Source of the DNA: Pseudomonadota bacterium
GTDB taxonomy: Bacteria > Pseudomonadota > Gammaproteobacteria > Burkholderiales > Burkholderiaceae_C
Assembly (NCBI GenBank): GCA_963204815.1
Contig: CAUJHQ010000130.1
Coordinates: 1-64,000 of the forward strand
DNA: 64,000 nucleotides
Reading direction: 5' to 3'
The notes under the pieces were generated by a model. That model saw nothing but the letters and a program-made list of their open reading frames with translations. It had not been told where the DNA came from and ran no database searches. Below, in pieces: positions 19,122 through 28,891 of this stretch; the stretch's first letter is position 1, and every line of letters begins with the position of its first letter. Both the position numbers and the translations under genes were made by a program.

Positions 19122-21421
19122 CAGAACGCGGTCCCGATCTGGAATTGGAATTTCTGGATTCTATCGTTGCGCTGCACGCGCAACGGCGAGCCGTACGAGA
19201 GCTTCAGCGGACCCACCGGCGAGATCCACGACAGGCCCACGCCGGCCGACGCGCGCAGCGAGTCCCAGGTCATCGTCTCGCCATCGCGCCAGACGTTGCC
19301 GGTGTCGGCGAACGCGAAGACGCGCAGCGACTTGTCGTTGCCGGTGCCCGGCACCGGGAAGTAGAGCTCGCTGTTGAGGTTGAAGCGCTTGGCGCCGCCG
19401 ATGTAGGCGCCCGTGGGGTCGACGACGCCGAGCGAGCCCTGCTCGAACACGCGCACCGTGCCCAGGCCGCCGCCGTAGAAGTTCTTGAACACGGGGAACG
19501 CGCGGCCGCCCAGGCCCTTGCCGTAGCCGAATTCGGTGTTGACGCCGATCGACATCTTCGCCGGCAGTTGCCAGTACTCCTGGTACTGCAGGTTGCTGCG
19601 CAGGTAGCGCACGTCGCCGGCGATGCTCCACTCGAAGTTGACACGCTGGTAGCGGCCGTCGGTGGGCACGAGCACGCTGTTGCGGCCGTCGCGCTGCCAG
19701 CCCAGCGTGAGCGGGATCGAGTAGCTGTTGGCGCCGTACTGCGCGCGGTAGTTCAGGTAGGACAGCGGGATGCCCTGCGAGGTGCCGATGCGCGTCTGCT
19801 CGGCACCGATGCCGACGAACACCATGTCGAGCTCGGAGAACGGCACGCCGAAGCGCACCGACAGGCCCGGCGTCGCGAGGTCGTAGCTGTCGCCCAGGCT
19901 GTTCAGCGGGCGGCTGGTGCGGTAGTAGATGTCGAACGCGCGCGAGATGCCGTCGACGGTGAAGTACGGGTCCACCGAACTCAGCACCAGCGTGCGGTAG
20001 CTCTTCGCGGTGTTGATCTCCAGGCCCAGGTAGTTGCCGGAGCCGAACACGTTGTCCTGGCGGATCTGGCCGGTCAGCGAGAACTTCTCGGCGTTGGAGT
20101 AGCCGGCGCCGATCATCAGGCTGCCGGTGGGCTTCTCCTCGACCTTGACGACGAGGTCGACCTGGTCGGGCGCGCCCGGCACCTCGCTGGTGTCGACGCT
20201 GACGTCCTTGAAGTAGCCCAGGCGCTCGACGCGGTCGCGCGAGATCTTGATGCGGCCGCCGTCGTACCAGCTCGACTCGAGCTGGCGGAATTCGCGCCGC
20301 ACGACCTCGTCGCGCGTGCGCGTGTTGCCGCCGACGTCGATGCGGCGCACGTAGACGCGCCGCTGCGGCTCGGCCGCCAGCGTCAGCGCGACCTGGCCGC
20401 TGGCGCGGTCGACCTGCGGGCGCTGCTCGACGCGCGAGAACGCGTAGCCGTACAGGCCGAAGCGCTCGTTGAAGCGCTTCACGGTCTCGGCCACGGCGTC
20501 GCCGTTGTACGGCTCGCCCGGGCGCACGAGCACGAGCGACTTGAACTCGTCTTCCTTGCCGAGGTAGTCGCCCTCGAGCTTCACCGAGGTCACGGTGTAG
20601 GGCTGACCTTCGCGCACCGAGATCGTGATCGTGATCTGCTGCTTGTCCGGCGAGATCGTGACCTGCGTCGACTCGACCGCGAACTCGAGGTAGCCGCGGT
20701 TCAGGTAGTACGCGCGCAGCGTCTCGAGGTCGGCGTTGAGCTTGGTGCGCGAGTAGCGGTCGGACTTGCTGTACCAGGTGAACCAGCCGCCGGTGGTGAG
20801 GTCGAACAGGCTCAGCAGCGCCTGCTCGTCGAAGGCCTTCGCGCCGACGATGCGAATGTCCTTGATCTTGGCGGCATCGCCCTCGGTCATCGTGAAGGTC
20901 ACGTTGACGCGGTTGCGCTCGATCGGCGTCACCGTCGTCACGACCTCGGCGCCGTACAGGCTGCGGCTCAGGTACTGGCGCTTGATCTCCTGCTCGGCGC
21001 GGTCGATCAGCGCACGGTCGAAGGGCAGCCCTTCGCCGATGCCGGCATCCTTCAGCGACTTGACGAGCGGATCCTTGTCGAACTCCTTCAGGCCGGCGAA
21101 GGTGATCGACGCGATGATCGCGCGCTCTTCGACGATGACGGTGGCCACCTGGCCCTCGACCTCGATGCGCACGTCCTTGAAGAGGCCGGTGGCGAACAGC
21201 GCGCGCAGCGCGGCGGCGCCCTTCTCGTCGTTGTAGGTGTCGCCGATGCGGAACGGCAGCGCGGCGAACACGGTGCCGGGGTCGGTGCGCTGGATGCCCT
21301 CGATGCGGATGTCCTTGAGGATGAAGGGCGTCACCGCGTGCGCGGCAGGCAGCATGAAGGCCGCCGCCGCGACGAGTGCTGCGACCGGGCGCAGCGGTGC
21401 GGACGGGAATGCAGGGAGCAT
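19121..21421 (-). CDS. bamA: Outer membrane protein assembly factor BamA
   Basis: A 766-residue Omp85 protein that folds beta-barrel proteins into the outer membrane. A signal peptide ends near LPAAHA (about 29), then five POTRA domains (starting FILKDIRIEGIQRT) run to about residue 430, followed by a 16-strand barrel ending in a C-terminal Phe (FQFQIGTAF). The VRF-like signature is present as LKLSYGSPL near the end. Start ATG 21421 gives a proper signal peptide. It sits between rseP and skp. The partners bamB and bamD are also in this window at separate loci. Confidence 0.97.
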   Translation of the reverse strand: MLPAFPSAPLRPVAALVAAAAFMLPAAHAVTPFILKDIRIEGIQRTDPGTVFAALPFRIGDTYNDEKGAAALRALFATGLFKDVRIEVEGQVATVIVEERAIIASITFAGLKEFDKDPLVKSLKDAGIGEGLPFDRALIDRAEQEIKRQYLSRSLYGAEVVTTVTPIERNRVNVTFTMTEGDAAKIKDIRIVGAKAFDEQALLSLFDLTTGGWFTWYSKSDRYSRTKLNADLETLRAYYLNRGYLEFAVESTQVTISPDKQQITITISVREGQPYTVTSVKLEGDYLGKEDEFKSLVLVRPGEPYNGDAVAETVKRFNERFGLYGYAFSRVEQRPQVDRASGQVALTLAAEPQRRVYVRRIDVGGNTRTRDEVVRREFRQLESSWYDGGRIKISRDRVERLGYFKDVSVDTSEVPGAPDQVDLVVKVEEKPTGSLMIGAGYSNAEKFSLTGQIRQDNVFGSGNYLGLEINTAKSYRTLVLSSVDPYFTVDGISRAFDIYYRTSRPLNSLGDSYDLATPGLSVRFGVPFSELDMVFVGIGAEQTRIGTSQGIPLSYLNYRAQYGANSYSIPLTLGWQRDGRNSVLVPTDGRYQRVNFEWSIAGDVRYLRSNLQYQEYWQLPAKMSIGVNTEFGYGKGLGGRAFPVFKNFYGGGLGTVRVFEQGSLGVVDPTGAYIGGAKRFNLNSELYFPVPGTGNDKSLRVFAFADTGNVWRDGETMTWDSLRASAGVGLSWISPVGPLKLSYGSPLRVQRNDRIQKFQFQIGTAF

Positions 21422-21429
21422 CGAGGGGA

Positions 21430-22803
21430 TCAGTGCAGGCCCAGCAGGCGGGCCACGTCGTTGAAGAGGGCCACCGACATCATCATCAGCAGCAGCGCGA
21501 TGCCACCGCGCTGCAGCCTCGCGAGCCAGAGCTCGGAGACCGGCCTGCCGGTGACGGCCTCGAAAATGTAATACATCAGGTGACCGCCATCGAGCATGGG
21601 CAGCGGCAGCAGGTTCAGCACACCGAGGCTCACGCTGACGAGAGCGAGGAAGCCTAGGTAGTAGGCCAGCCCCTGCTGCACCGACTGGCCGGCGTAGTCG
21701 GCGATGGTGAGCGGGCCGGACAGGTTCTTCAGCGACGCCTCGCCGATCAGCATGCGGCCGAGCATCTTCACCGTCAGCGCCGACACCTCCCAGGTGCGCA
21801 CGGCGCCCTTCACGAGACCGTCGACCGGACCCTGGCGCACCGTCACCATCTCGGGCGCCTGGCCGACGACGGCGTCGATGCGGCCGATGCGGCGCTCGCC
21901 GTCGGCGGCGACGCGCGGCGTGAGGTCGACCTCGAGGCGGCGGCCGGCGCGTTCGAGCACCCAGCGCTGCGCCGCCGGGGTGGCGCCGTCCTTGGCGCTG
22001 CCGCGGATGCGCTCGACGATCTGCTGCGCGTCGGCGACGGGTGCGCCGTCGATCGCCAGCACGCGGTCGCCGCGCTGCAGGCCGGCGGCGGCGGCCGGGC
22101 CGCCGGCGCGCACCTCGCCCAGGCGCGGCTCGCTGAAGGCCGGCGGCAGGCCGATGCGCTTCATCAGCGCGGCGTCGACATCGCCGCTCTGCAGGCGCGA
22201 CAGGTCCAGCCGCACGGTGCGCGCGCCGCGGCCGTCGCGGTCGGTCACCTGCAGGTGCAGCACCTCGGCGTGCAAAGCGGCCTGCGTGACCTGCCAGCGC
22301 AGGTCGGGCATCGAAGAGACCTCGCTCCACTGTTCGCCGTCGGTCGAGCGCGCGCGCACCCAGTCGCCGGCGCGCAGGCCGGCGCCGTCGGCCACGCTGC
22401 CGGCCACCGGCGTGCCGAGCACGGCGCGCGGCTCGTCGATGCCGATCCAGTGCGCGACGGCGTAGAGCAGCACCGCCAGCAGCAGGTTCGCCAGCGGGCC
22501 GGCCGACACGATGGCGGCGCGCTGCGCCAGCGGCTTGCGGTTGAAGGCCTGGTCGGCCTCGCGGCGGTCGACGTCCATCTCGCGTTCGTCGAGCATGCGC
22601 ACGTAGCCGCCGAGCGGCAGCGCGCAGACGACGAACTCGGTGCTGTCGGGCGTGGCCTGGCGGCGCCACAGCACGCGGCCGAAACCGACCGAGAAGCGCA
22701 GCACCTTCACGCCGCAGGCGCGCGCCACGCGGTAGTGGCCGTACTCGTGCACGACGATGAGCACGCCCAGCGTGAGGATGAAGGCCAGCACGGTGGTGAT
22801 CAC
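21430..22803 (-). CDS. rseP: Site-2 protease RseP
   Basis: A 457-residue inner-membrane zinc metalloprotease. In characterised bacteria it cleaves the anti-sigma factor RseA after DegS and clears signal peptides. The zinc site HEYGH is at residues 19-23 in the first membrane segment; the second motif [11 protein letters not shown] lies near the C terminus. Two PDZ domains occupy the middle (about 115-310). The start is GTG 22803, overlapping the dxr stop as GTGA. The dxr-rseP-bamA order is conserved. Confidence 0.96.
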   Translation of the reverse strand: MITTVLAFILTLGVLIVVHEYGHYRVARACGVKVLRFSVGFGRVLWRRQATPDSTEFVVCALPLGGYVRMLDEREMDVDRREADQAFNRKPLAQRAAIVSAGPLANLLLAVLLYAVAHWIGIDEPRAVLGTPVAGSVADGAGLRAGDWVRARSTDGEQWSEVSSMPDLRWQVTQAALHAEVLHLQVTDRDGRGARTVRLDLSRLQSGDVDAALMKRIGLPPAFSEPRLGEVRAGGPAAAAGLQRGDRVLAIDGAPVADAQQIVERIRGSAKDGATPAAQRWVLERAGRRLEVDLTPRVAADGERRIGRIDAVVGQAPEMVTVRQGPVDGLVKGAVRTWEVSALTVKMLGRMLIGEASLKNLSGPLTIADYAGQSVQQGLAYYLGFLALVSVSLGVLNLLPLPMLDGGHLMYYIFEAVTGRPVSELWLARLQRGGIALLLMMMSVALFNDVARLLGLH

Positions 22804-23984
22804 GCGGCCACCTCCAGGATGAAGTCGCGCGCGGTGCGGCGGGCGCGCTCGTCGAGCGCGACGAGGTCGTCGATCGTCGCCACCGGCCCGAGGCGCGGCG
22901 CCAGCGCCTCGATCGTGCGTGCGTTGACGGCGTGGATGCCGGTGAACGAGAGGCGGCGGTCCAGGAAGGCGGCGACCGCCTCCTCGTTGGCGGCGTTCAG
23001 CACGGTGGTCGAGCCTTCCGGCGCGCGCAGCGCCTCCCAGGCGAGCTGCAGGCCGGGCCAGCGCCGCGTGTCCGGCGGCTCGAAGGTCAGCGCCGACAGC
23101 GCCAGGAAGTCCAGCCGCGAGGCACCCGACTCGATGCGCTCCGGGAACGAGAGGCCGTAGGCGATCGGCACCCGCATGTCCGGCGTGCCCAGCTGCGCCA
23201 GCACCGACCCGTCGCGGCACACGACCATCGAGTGGATGATGCTCTGCGGGTGGATGACGACGCGGATGCGCTCGGGCTCCAGGCCGAACAGCCAGTGCGC
23301 CTCGATCACCTCGAGCGCCTTGTTCATCATCGTCGCCGAGTCGACCGAGATCTTGCGGCCCATGACCCAGTTCGGGTGCGCCACCGCCTGCTCGGGCGTC
23401 ACGCCGTGCAGCGACTCGGGCTCGCGCTGGCGGAACGGGCCGCCGCTGGCGGTGAGCACGAGGTGGTCGATGCGCGCGTTCCAGGCGCGGCGGTCCTCGG
23501 GCAGGCACTGGAAGATCGCCGAGTGCTCGCTGTCGATCGGCAGCAGCGTGGCGCCGCCCTCCTCGACCGCGCGCATGAAGAGCGCGCCGCCGACGACGAG
23601 CGCTTCCTTGTTGGCCAGCAGCAGCCGCTTGCCGGCGCGCGCCGCCGCCATGCACGGCGGCAGGCCGGCGGCGCCGACGATGGCGGCCATCACGCTGTCG
23701 ACCTCCGGAGCGGCTGCCATCTCGCAGAGCGCGGCGGCGCCCACCCGCACCTCGGTGGGCACGCCGGCCAGCAGCGCGCGCAGTTCGGTGGCACGCGCCT
23801 CGGTGGGCACGACGGCGACGCGCGGGCGGAACCGGCGGCACTGCTCGGCCAGCACGTCCACGCGCTGCCAGGCCGAGAGGCCGACCACCTCGAAGCGCTC
23901 CGGGTGGCGCGCCACCACGTCGAGCGTGCTGGTGCCGATGGAGCCGGTCGAACCGAGGATCACGAGTCTCTGCACGGGCTTCAT
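22800..23984 (-). CDS. dxr: 1-deoxy-D-xylulose 5-phosphate reductoisomerase
   Basis: A 394-residue MEP-pathway enzyme that makes 2-C-methyl-D-erythritol 4-phosphate with NADPH. The N-terminal Rossmann motif is [14 protein letters not shown]. Metal and substrate residues lie in [13 protein letters not shown] and [13 protein letters not shown]. The length is normal. ispG, a later enzyme of the same pathway, is in this window at 47025-48302, and uppS uses the products. It starts 5 bp after cdsA. Confidence 0.97.
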   Translation of the reverse strand: MKPVQRLVILGSTGSIGTSTLDVVARHPERFEVVGLSAWQRVDVLAEQCRRFRPRVAVVPTEARATELRALLAGVPTEVRVGAAALCEMAAAPEVDSVMAAIVGAAGLPPCMAAARAGKRLLLANKEALVVGGALFMRAVEEGGATLLPIDSEHSAIFQCLPEDRRAWNARIDHLVLTASGGPFRQREPESLHGVTPEQAVAHPNWVMGRKISVDSATMMNKALEVIEAHWLFGLEPERIRVVIHPQSIIHSMVVCRDGSVLAQLGTPDMRVPIAYGLSFPERIESGASRLDFLALSALTFEPPDTRRWPGLQLAWEALRAPEGSTTVLNAANEEAVAAFLDRRLSFTGIHAVNARTIEALAPRLGPVATIDDLVALDERARRTARDFILEVAA

Positions 23985-23989
23985 CCTTG

Positions 23990-24826
23990 CTACAACCAGG
24001 CGAGCGCGAGCGCGATCGGGAACACCGGCAGCAGCGCGTCGATGCGGTCGAGCACGCCGCCGTGGCCGGGGAGAAGGCCGCTGCTGTCCTTCATGCCGGC
24101 GGCGCGCTTGACGAGCGATTCGACGAGGTCGCCGACGACGCTCATCGCCGACAGCGCCAGCAGCGTCAGCACCGTGCCGACGAGGCCGACGGTGCGTGCC
24201 AGGTGGGTGTACAGGCTGGGGCCGTCGACCGCGAAGGTGCGGTCGATCCAGTTCCACAGCAGCGCCAGCAGCAGCACGCCGGCCATGCCGCTCCAGACGC
24301 CTTCCCAACTCTTGCCGGGGCTGATCGACGGCGCCAGCTTGCGCCGGCCCCAGGCCTTGCCGCCGAAGTAGGCCGCGACGTCGGCCATCCAGACGAGGCA
24401 GAACACCGACAGCATGAAGTTGATGCCGACGGCCCGCGCGCGCCCCATCGCGAGCCAGGCCGCCCACAGCGCGACGAGGCCGATGGCCCAGCGTGCCATG
24501 CGCGGCAGGTGCGGCCACTGCGTCGGCCCGCTCCTGAGCGCGATGAAGCCGCCCACCAGCCAGACCGCGCAGGCCACCCACCAGGCGGCGGCCGGCGTGC
24601 GCGTGGTCCAGTCGGCGGCGAAGGCCGCGGCACAGGCCAGCGCCAGCAACACCGCCATGCCCACCGACACCGGGCCCGGCGCCTGGTTCAGGCGGCCCCA
24701 TTCCCACCCGGCGGCGGCGATGAAGACGAGCGTCAGCAGCGCGAACGGCAGCAGGCTCGCCACCGTCAGCGACAGCAGGAAGGGGACGACCAGCACCAAG
24801 GCCGTGATGACCCGCAGCCGCAGCAT
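23990..24826 (-). CDS. cdsA: Phosphatidate cytidylyltransferase
   Basis: A 278-residue integral membrane enzyme that converts phosphatidate and CTP to CDP-diacylglycerol, the precursor of all phospholipids. It has about eight membrane segments and the C-terminal signature [10 protein letters not shown] followed by [13 protein letters not shown]. It sits 12 bp after uppS and 5 bp before dxr, the conserved order uppS-cdsA-dxr. Confidence 0.96.
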   Translation of the reverse strand: MLRLRVITALVLVVPFLLSLTVASLLPFALLTLVFIAAAGWEWGRLNQAPGPVSVGMAVLLALACAAAFAADWTTRTPAAAWWVACAVWLVGGFIALRSGPTQWPHLPRMARWAIGLVALWAAWLAMGRARAVGINFMLSVFCLVWMADVAAYFGGKAWGRRKLAPSISPGKSWEGVWSGMAGVLLLALLWNWIDRTFAVDGPSLYTHLARTVGLVGTVLTLLALSAMSVVGDLVESLVKRAAGMKDSSGLLPGHGGVLDRIDALLPVFPIALALAWL

Positions 24827-24838
24827 CGGAGGCTTCGC

Positions 24839-25549
24839 CTAGGTGCCCTCGGGCACCACCTCGTTGGGTCGGATGCCGCCGAAGCGCCGGTCGCGCTGCG
24901 CGAAGGCCGCCAGCGCGGCGTCGATGTCGGCTTCGCCGAAGTCGGGCCAGAGGCGGTCGGTGAAGAAGAACTCGGAGTACGCGGCCTGCCACAGCAGGAA
25001 GTTGCTCACCCGCATCTCGCCGCCGGTGCGGATGAAGAGATCGGGGTCGGGCGCGTAGGCCAGCGCCATGCGGCTGGACAGGTAGGCCTCGTCGACCTGC
25101 TCGGCCGGCACGCCTTCGGCGATGGCCCGGCGGCAGGCCTGCACCATGTCCCAGCGGCCGCCGTAGTTGAACGCCACCGACAGCGTGATGCGGCGGTTGT
25201 TGGCGGTCAGCGTCTCGGCCTGCTCCCAGGCCGCGCGCAGCTTGTCGGACACCGCATCGCGGTCGCCGACGATGCGGATGCGCACGCCGTCGTTGGCCAG
25301 CTTCTGCAGGTACTTGGTCACCGCGACGAGCACCAGGCTCATCAGGCCGGAGACCTCCTCGGTCGGGCGCTTCCAGTTCTCGGACGAGAACGCGTACACG
25401 GTGAGGAACTCGACGCCGCGCTCGGCGAAGGCGTTGACGGTGCGCACCAGCGTGTCGACGCCTTGCTTGTGGCCGAAAAAGCGCGGCATGTAGCGCTGGC
25501 GTGCCCAGCGGCCGTTGCCGTCCATGACGACGGCCACGTGGCGCGGCAC
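24839..25549 (-). CDS. uppS: (2E,6E)-undecaprenyl diphosphate synthase
   Basis: A cis-prenyltransferase that makes the C55 carrier lipid for peptidoglycan and O-antigen. It has the catalytic Asp in [18 protein letters not shown], and the C-terminal [19 protein letters not shown]. As given, the start is GTG 25549, only nine codons before the catalytic Asp and without a Shine-Dalgarno sequence. An in-frame CTG at 25579 has GGAG (25589-25586) six bases upstream and would add ten residues, giving an N terminus more like the family. The true start may be that CTG. Confidence 0.95.
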   Translation of the reverse strand: MPRHVAVVMDGNGRWARQRYMPRFFGHKQGVDTLVRTVNAFAERGVEFLTVYAFSSENWKRPTEEVSGLMSLVLVAVTKYLQKLANDGVRIRIVGDRDAVSDKLRAAWEQAETLTANNRRITLSVAFNYGGRWDMVQACRRAIAEGVPAEQVDEAYLSSRMALAYAPDPDLFIRTGGEMRVSNFLLWQAAYSEFFFTDRLWPDFGEADIDAALAAFAQRDRRFGGIRPNEVVPEGT

Positions 25550-25625
25550 CAGGCCTTGCGGGGCGGTCGGGGCGGTCAGTCGCGTCTCCGGGAGCGGGCG
25601 GCTTGGGGCGGTGCGGCAGGCGGCG

Positions 25626-26198
25626 TCAGACCGCCATCACTTCCGCTTCCTTGCCCTGCACGAGCTTGTCGATCTGCGCGATCGTGCCATCGGTGAGGCG
25701 CTGCACCTCGTCCTGGGCGCGGCGCTCGTCGTCCTCGGTGGCCAATTTGTCCTTCAGCAGCTTCTTCAGGTGGTCGTTGGCGTCGCGGCGGATCGCGCGG
25801 GCGGCGATCTTCGCTTCTTCACCGGCGTGGCGCACCACCTTGGTCAGCTCGCGGCGGCGTTCCTCGGTCAGCGCCGGCATCGGCACGCGCAACAGGTCGC
25901 CCTGCGACGACGGGTTGAGGCCGAGGTCGGACTCGCGGATCGCCTTCTCGATCTTCGGGCCCATGCCCTTTTCCCAGGGCTGCACGCTGATCGTGCGGGC
26001 GTCGAGCAGGGTCACGTTGGCGACCTGGCTGATCGGCACCATCGAGCCGTAGTAGTCCACGTGCACCTGGTCCAGCAGGCCGGGGTGGGCACGGCCGGTG
26101 CGGATTTTGTGCAGTTCGTTCTTGAACGCCTCGATGGTCTTGCCCATCTTCTCGGAGGCGGTCTTCTTGATGTCGGCAATGGTCATGGCGGTGGTCAT
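25626..26198 (-). CDS. frr: Ribosome recycling factor
   Basis: A 190-residue RRF that splits post-termination ribosomes with EF-G. The family blocks are [15 protein letters not shown] and a long three-helix bundle with [17 protein letters not shown]. The first ATG (26198) and the ATG four codons later (26186, [10 protein letters not shown]) are both possible; the second aligns better with the usual 186-residue form. It follows pyrH by 16 bp in the conserved tsf-pyrH-frr order. Confidence 0.97.
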   Translation of the reverse strand: MTTAMTIADIKKTASEKMGKTIEAFKNELHKIRTGRAHPGLLDQVHVDYYGSMVPISQVANVTLLDARTISVQPWEKGMGPKIEKAIRESDLGLNPSSQGDLLRVPMPALTEERRRELTKVVRHAGEEAKIAARAIRRDANDHLKKLLKDKLATEDDERRAQDEVQRLTDGTIAQIDKLVQGKEAEVMAV

Positions 26199-26214
26199 GG
26201 CGTGTCGTGCCTCG

Positions 26215-26925
26215 TCAAACGTGTACCAGCGTGCCTTCGTCCTCGCCGAGCACCACGCGCTTGAGCGCGCCGGGCTTGAAGATGCTGAACACGCGGATCG
26301 GCAGCTTCTGGTCGCGGCACAGCGCGAAGGCCGCCGCGTCCATCACCTGCAGGTTCTTCGCGATCGCCTCGTCGAAGGTGATGCGGGCGTAGCGCGTCGC
26401 GGCCGGGTCCTTGTTGGGGTCGGCGGTGTAGACGCCGTCGACCTTGGTCGCCTTCAGCACCACCTCGGCGCCGATCTCGGCGCCGCGCAGCGCGGCCGCG
26501 GTGTCGGTGGTGAAGAAGGGGTTGCCGGTGCCGGCCGCGAAGACGACGACCTTGCCCTCTTCCAGGTACTGCAGCGCCTTCGGTCGCACGTAGGGCTCGA
26601 CGACCTGCTCGATGCTGATGGCGGACATCACGCGCGCCGTCATGCCTTCCTGGCGCATCGTGTCGGCGAGCGCGAGCGAGTTCATCACGGTGGCCAGCAT
26701 GCCCATGTAGTCGGCGGTGGCGCGGTCCATGCCGACCGAGCCGCCGGCGACGCCGCGGAAGATGTTGCCGCCGCCGATGACGACCGCCACCTCGCAGCCG
26801 AGGCGGGTCACGTCCTGCACCTCGCGCACCATGCGCACGATGGTGGCACGGTTGATGCCGTAGGCGTCGTCGCCCATCAGCGCTTCGCCCGACAGCTTGA
26901 GCAGGATGCGCTTGTATGCCGGCAT
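26215..26925 (-). CDS. pyrH: Uridylate kinase
   Basis: A 236-residue bacterial UMP kinase of the amino-acid-kinase fold, making UDP for RNA and UDP-sugars. It has the N-terminal [14 protein letters not shown], the [11 protein letters not shown] substrate loop, and [17 protein letters not shown] precedes the ATG at good spacing. A strong hairpin lies between it and tsf, so part of its transcription may start from its own promoter within 26926-27015. Confidence 0.97.
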   Translation of the reverse strand: MPAYKRILLKLSGEALMGDDAYGINRATIVRMVREVQDVTRLGCEVAVVIGGGNIFRGVAGGSVGMDRATADYMGMLATVMNSLALADTMRQEGMTARVMSAISIEQVVEPYVRPKALQYLEEGKVVVFAAGTGNPFFTTDTAAALRGAEIGAEVVLKATKVDGVYTADPNKDPAATRYARITFDEAIAKNLQVMDAAAFALCRDQKLPIRVFSIFKPGALKRVVLGEDEGTLVHV

Positions 26926-26973
26926 GCGGTGGATCTCCTAACGGGTGCGGTGCGAGAGTCGGATCAAGAGTGT

Positions 26974-26995
26974 AAGGGGGCCCCGCGGCCCCCTT
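26974..26995 (-). terminator. Terminator-like hairpin between tsf and pyrH
   Basis: A perfect 9-bp stem (AAGGGGGCC 26974-26982 with GGCCCCCTT 26987-26995) and a four-base CCGC loop lie 20 bp beyond the tsf stop. On the minus strand it is followed by ACACTCTTG, with the stem's own TT as the only U-run. It probably reduces read-through from rpsB-tsf into pyrH-frr. Confidence 0.7.
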
Positions 26996-27015
26996 GTTTC
27001 AGAGATCGACCAGGG

Positions 27016-27906
27016 TCACTGGCCCTTCGCGGCGGCGACCTGCGCCGCCACCTCGGCGGCGAAGTCGTCGGCCTTCTTCTCGATGCCCTCGCCCACCACG
27101 TACAGCGTGAAGCCCTTCACCGCGGTGCCGGCGGCCTTGAGCATCTGCTCGACCGTCTGCTTGTCGTTCTTGACGAAGGGCTGGTTCAGCAGCGAGACCT
27201 CCTTCAGGAACTTCTGCACCGAGCCGTCGACCATCTTGGCGACGATCTCGGCCGGCTTGCCGCTCTCGGCGGCCTTCTCGGCCGCGATGCGGCGCTCGGT
27301 CTCGACCAGGTCGGCCGGCACTTCGGCGGTCGACAGCGCCTTCGGCTTCATCGCGGCGACGTGCATCGCGACGTCCTTGGCGGCGACCTCGTCACCGTCG
27401 AACTCGACGACGACGCCGATGCGCGTGCCGTGCAGGTAGCTGGCGAGCTTGCCGCCGCCGGCCCAGCGCTTGAAGCGGCGGATCGACATGTTCTCGCCGA
27501 TCGTGCCGCCCAGGCCCTTGCGCACGTCTTCCAGCGTGGGGCCGAAGCCGTCCTGCGCGTAGGGCAGCGCGGACAGCGCGGCGACGTCGGCCGGGTTGTG
27601 GTCGGCGACCAGCTGGGCGCAGGCCTTCACGAGCGCCAGGAAGCTGTCGTTCTTGGTGACGAAGTCGGTCTCGCAGTTGACCTCGACGAGGGCACCGGTG
27701 CTGCCGGCGACGACGCACGACACCGCGCCTTCGGCGGCCACGCGCGAAGCCGCCTTGCTCGCCTTGTTGCCGAGCTTGACGCGCAGGATCTCCTCGGCGC
27801 GGCCCATGTCGCCATCGGCCTCGGTGAGCGCCTTCTTGCACTCCATCATCGGCGCGTCGGTCTTGGCGCGCAGTTCGGCCACCATGCTTGCAGTGATCGC
27901 GGGCAT
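27016..27906 (-). CDS. tsf: Elongation factor Ts
   Basis: A 296-residue EF-Ts, the nucleotide exchange factor for EF-Tu. It has the N-terminal UBA-like domain ([20 protein letters not shown]), the [12 protein letters not shown] block with the key Asp-Phe contact, and the C-terminal dimerisation region ending [18 protein letters not shown] lies nine bases before ATG 27906, which decides the start. It is downstream of rpsB, as in nearly all bacteria, separated by 106 bp. Confidence 0.98.
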   Translation of the reverse strand: MPAITASMVAELRAKTDAPMMECKKALTEADGDMGRAEEILRVKLGNKASKAASRVAAEGAVSCVVAGSTGALVEVNCETDFVTKNDSFLALVKACAQLVADHNPADVAALSALPYAQDGFGPTLEDVRKGLGGTIGENMSIRRFKRWAGGGKLASYLHGTRIGVVVEFDGDEVAAKDVAMHVAAMKPKALSTAEVPADLVETERRIAAEKAAESGKPAEIVAKMVDGSVQKFLKEVSLLNQPFVKNDKQTVEQMLKAAGTAVKGFTLYVVGEGIEKKADDFAAEVAAQVAAAKGQ

Positions 27907-28012
27907 TACATCAATCTCCAAATTGCAGTGCGCACCGCCGGGCGAGCGAAAGCCGTCCGGCGGGCATGACATCGATTGGCGGCACGGGGCGCCACGGCCC
28001 CGCGGCGCGCGA

Positions 28013-28756
28013 TCAGGCCTCTTCGCGGACCTCGACGAACTCGTCGCCGCCGGCAGCGGCAGCGACGACGTCGGTGGTGGCGGCGGCCTTGCCCTCGAGC
28101 ACGGCGTCGGCGACGGCGCGCGCGTACAGCGCGACGGCCTTGGCCGAGTCATCGTTGCCCGGAATCACGTAGTCGATGCCGACCGGCGAGTGGTTCGTGT
28201 CGACGATGCCGATGACCGGGATGCCCAGCTTCTTCGCTTCGGCGACGGCGATCTTGTGGTAACCGACGTCGATGACGAACATCGCGTCCGGCAGCGCGCC
28301 CATGTCCTGGATGCCGCCGATGTCCTTCTCGAGCTTGGACAGCTCGCGGTCGAACAGCAGGGCTTCCTTCTTGATCATCGCGTCCATGCCGGCGTCCTTC
28401 GTCGCCTGCATGTCCTTCAGCTTCTTCAGCGAGCCCTTGACCGTCTTGAAGTTGGTCAGCATGCCGCCGAGCCAGCGCTGGTCGACGAAGGGCATGCCGC
28501 AGCGCTGCGCTTCCATCGAGATCACCTCGCGCGCCTGGCGCTTGGTGCCGATCATCAGGATGTTGCCGCGGCGCGCGGACAGCTGGCGCACGAACTTCAT
28601 CGCGTCCTCGAAGAGCGGCAGCGTCTTCTCGAGGTTGATGATGTGGATCTTGTTGCGATGGCCGTAGATGTACGGGGCCATCTTGGGGTTCCAGAAGCGC
28701 GTCTGGTGCCCGAAATGGACACCGGCTTCCAGCATTTCACGCATGGAGACAGACAT
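28013..28756 (-). CDS. rpsB: 30S ribosomal protein S2
   Basis: A 247-residue S2 with the signatures [22 protein letters not shown] (residues 5-26), [16 protein letters not shown] and [13 protein letters not shown]2 bridges the head and body of the 30S subunit and recruits S1. GGAG precedes the ATG by five bases. It is the first gene of the rpsB-tsf unit and divergent from the amidase gene. The 135-bp upstream gap contains a small hairpin, CGTGGC-N6-GCCACG (28796-28813), that would lie in the mRNA leader and could be part of S2 autoregulation. Confidence 0.98.
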   Translation of the reverse strand: MSVSMREMLEAGVHFGHQTRFWNPKMAPYIYGHRNKIHIINLEKTLPLFEDAMKFVRQLSARRGNILMIGTKRQAREVISMEAQRCGMPFVDQRWLGGMLTNFKTVKGSLKKLKDMQATKDAGMDAMIKKEALLFDRELSKLEKDIGGIQDMGALPDAMFVIDVGYHKIAVAEAKKLGIPVIGIVDTNHSPVGIDYVIPGNDDSAKAVALYARAVADAVLEGKAAATTDVVAAAAGGDEFVEVREEA

Positions 28757-28891
28757 GAGAACTCCGAAGGTTGGGTCTAGAATCCCGGCGCTTCATCGTG
28801 GCTGGGAGGCCACGACACCTCAGAGGGCCGGGTTCGCGATTTGTTCGCCGCAATCCGGGTCCCTGACGGCACCCGCTTCGAGGCAAACCCA
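28757..28891 (-). promoter_or_regulatory. Divergent rpsB/amidase intergenic region with leader hairpin
   Basis: This 135-bp gap must carry the rpsB promoter and leader and perhaps the amidase promoter. I see a 6-bp hairpin at 28796-28813 (arms CGTGGC and GCCACG), and TAGAAT on the plus strand at 28778-28783 that could be a -10 for the amidase. I find no convincing -35/-10 pair for rpsB. Confidence 0.35.
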
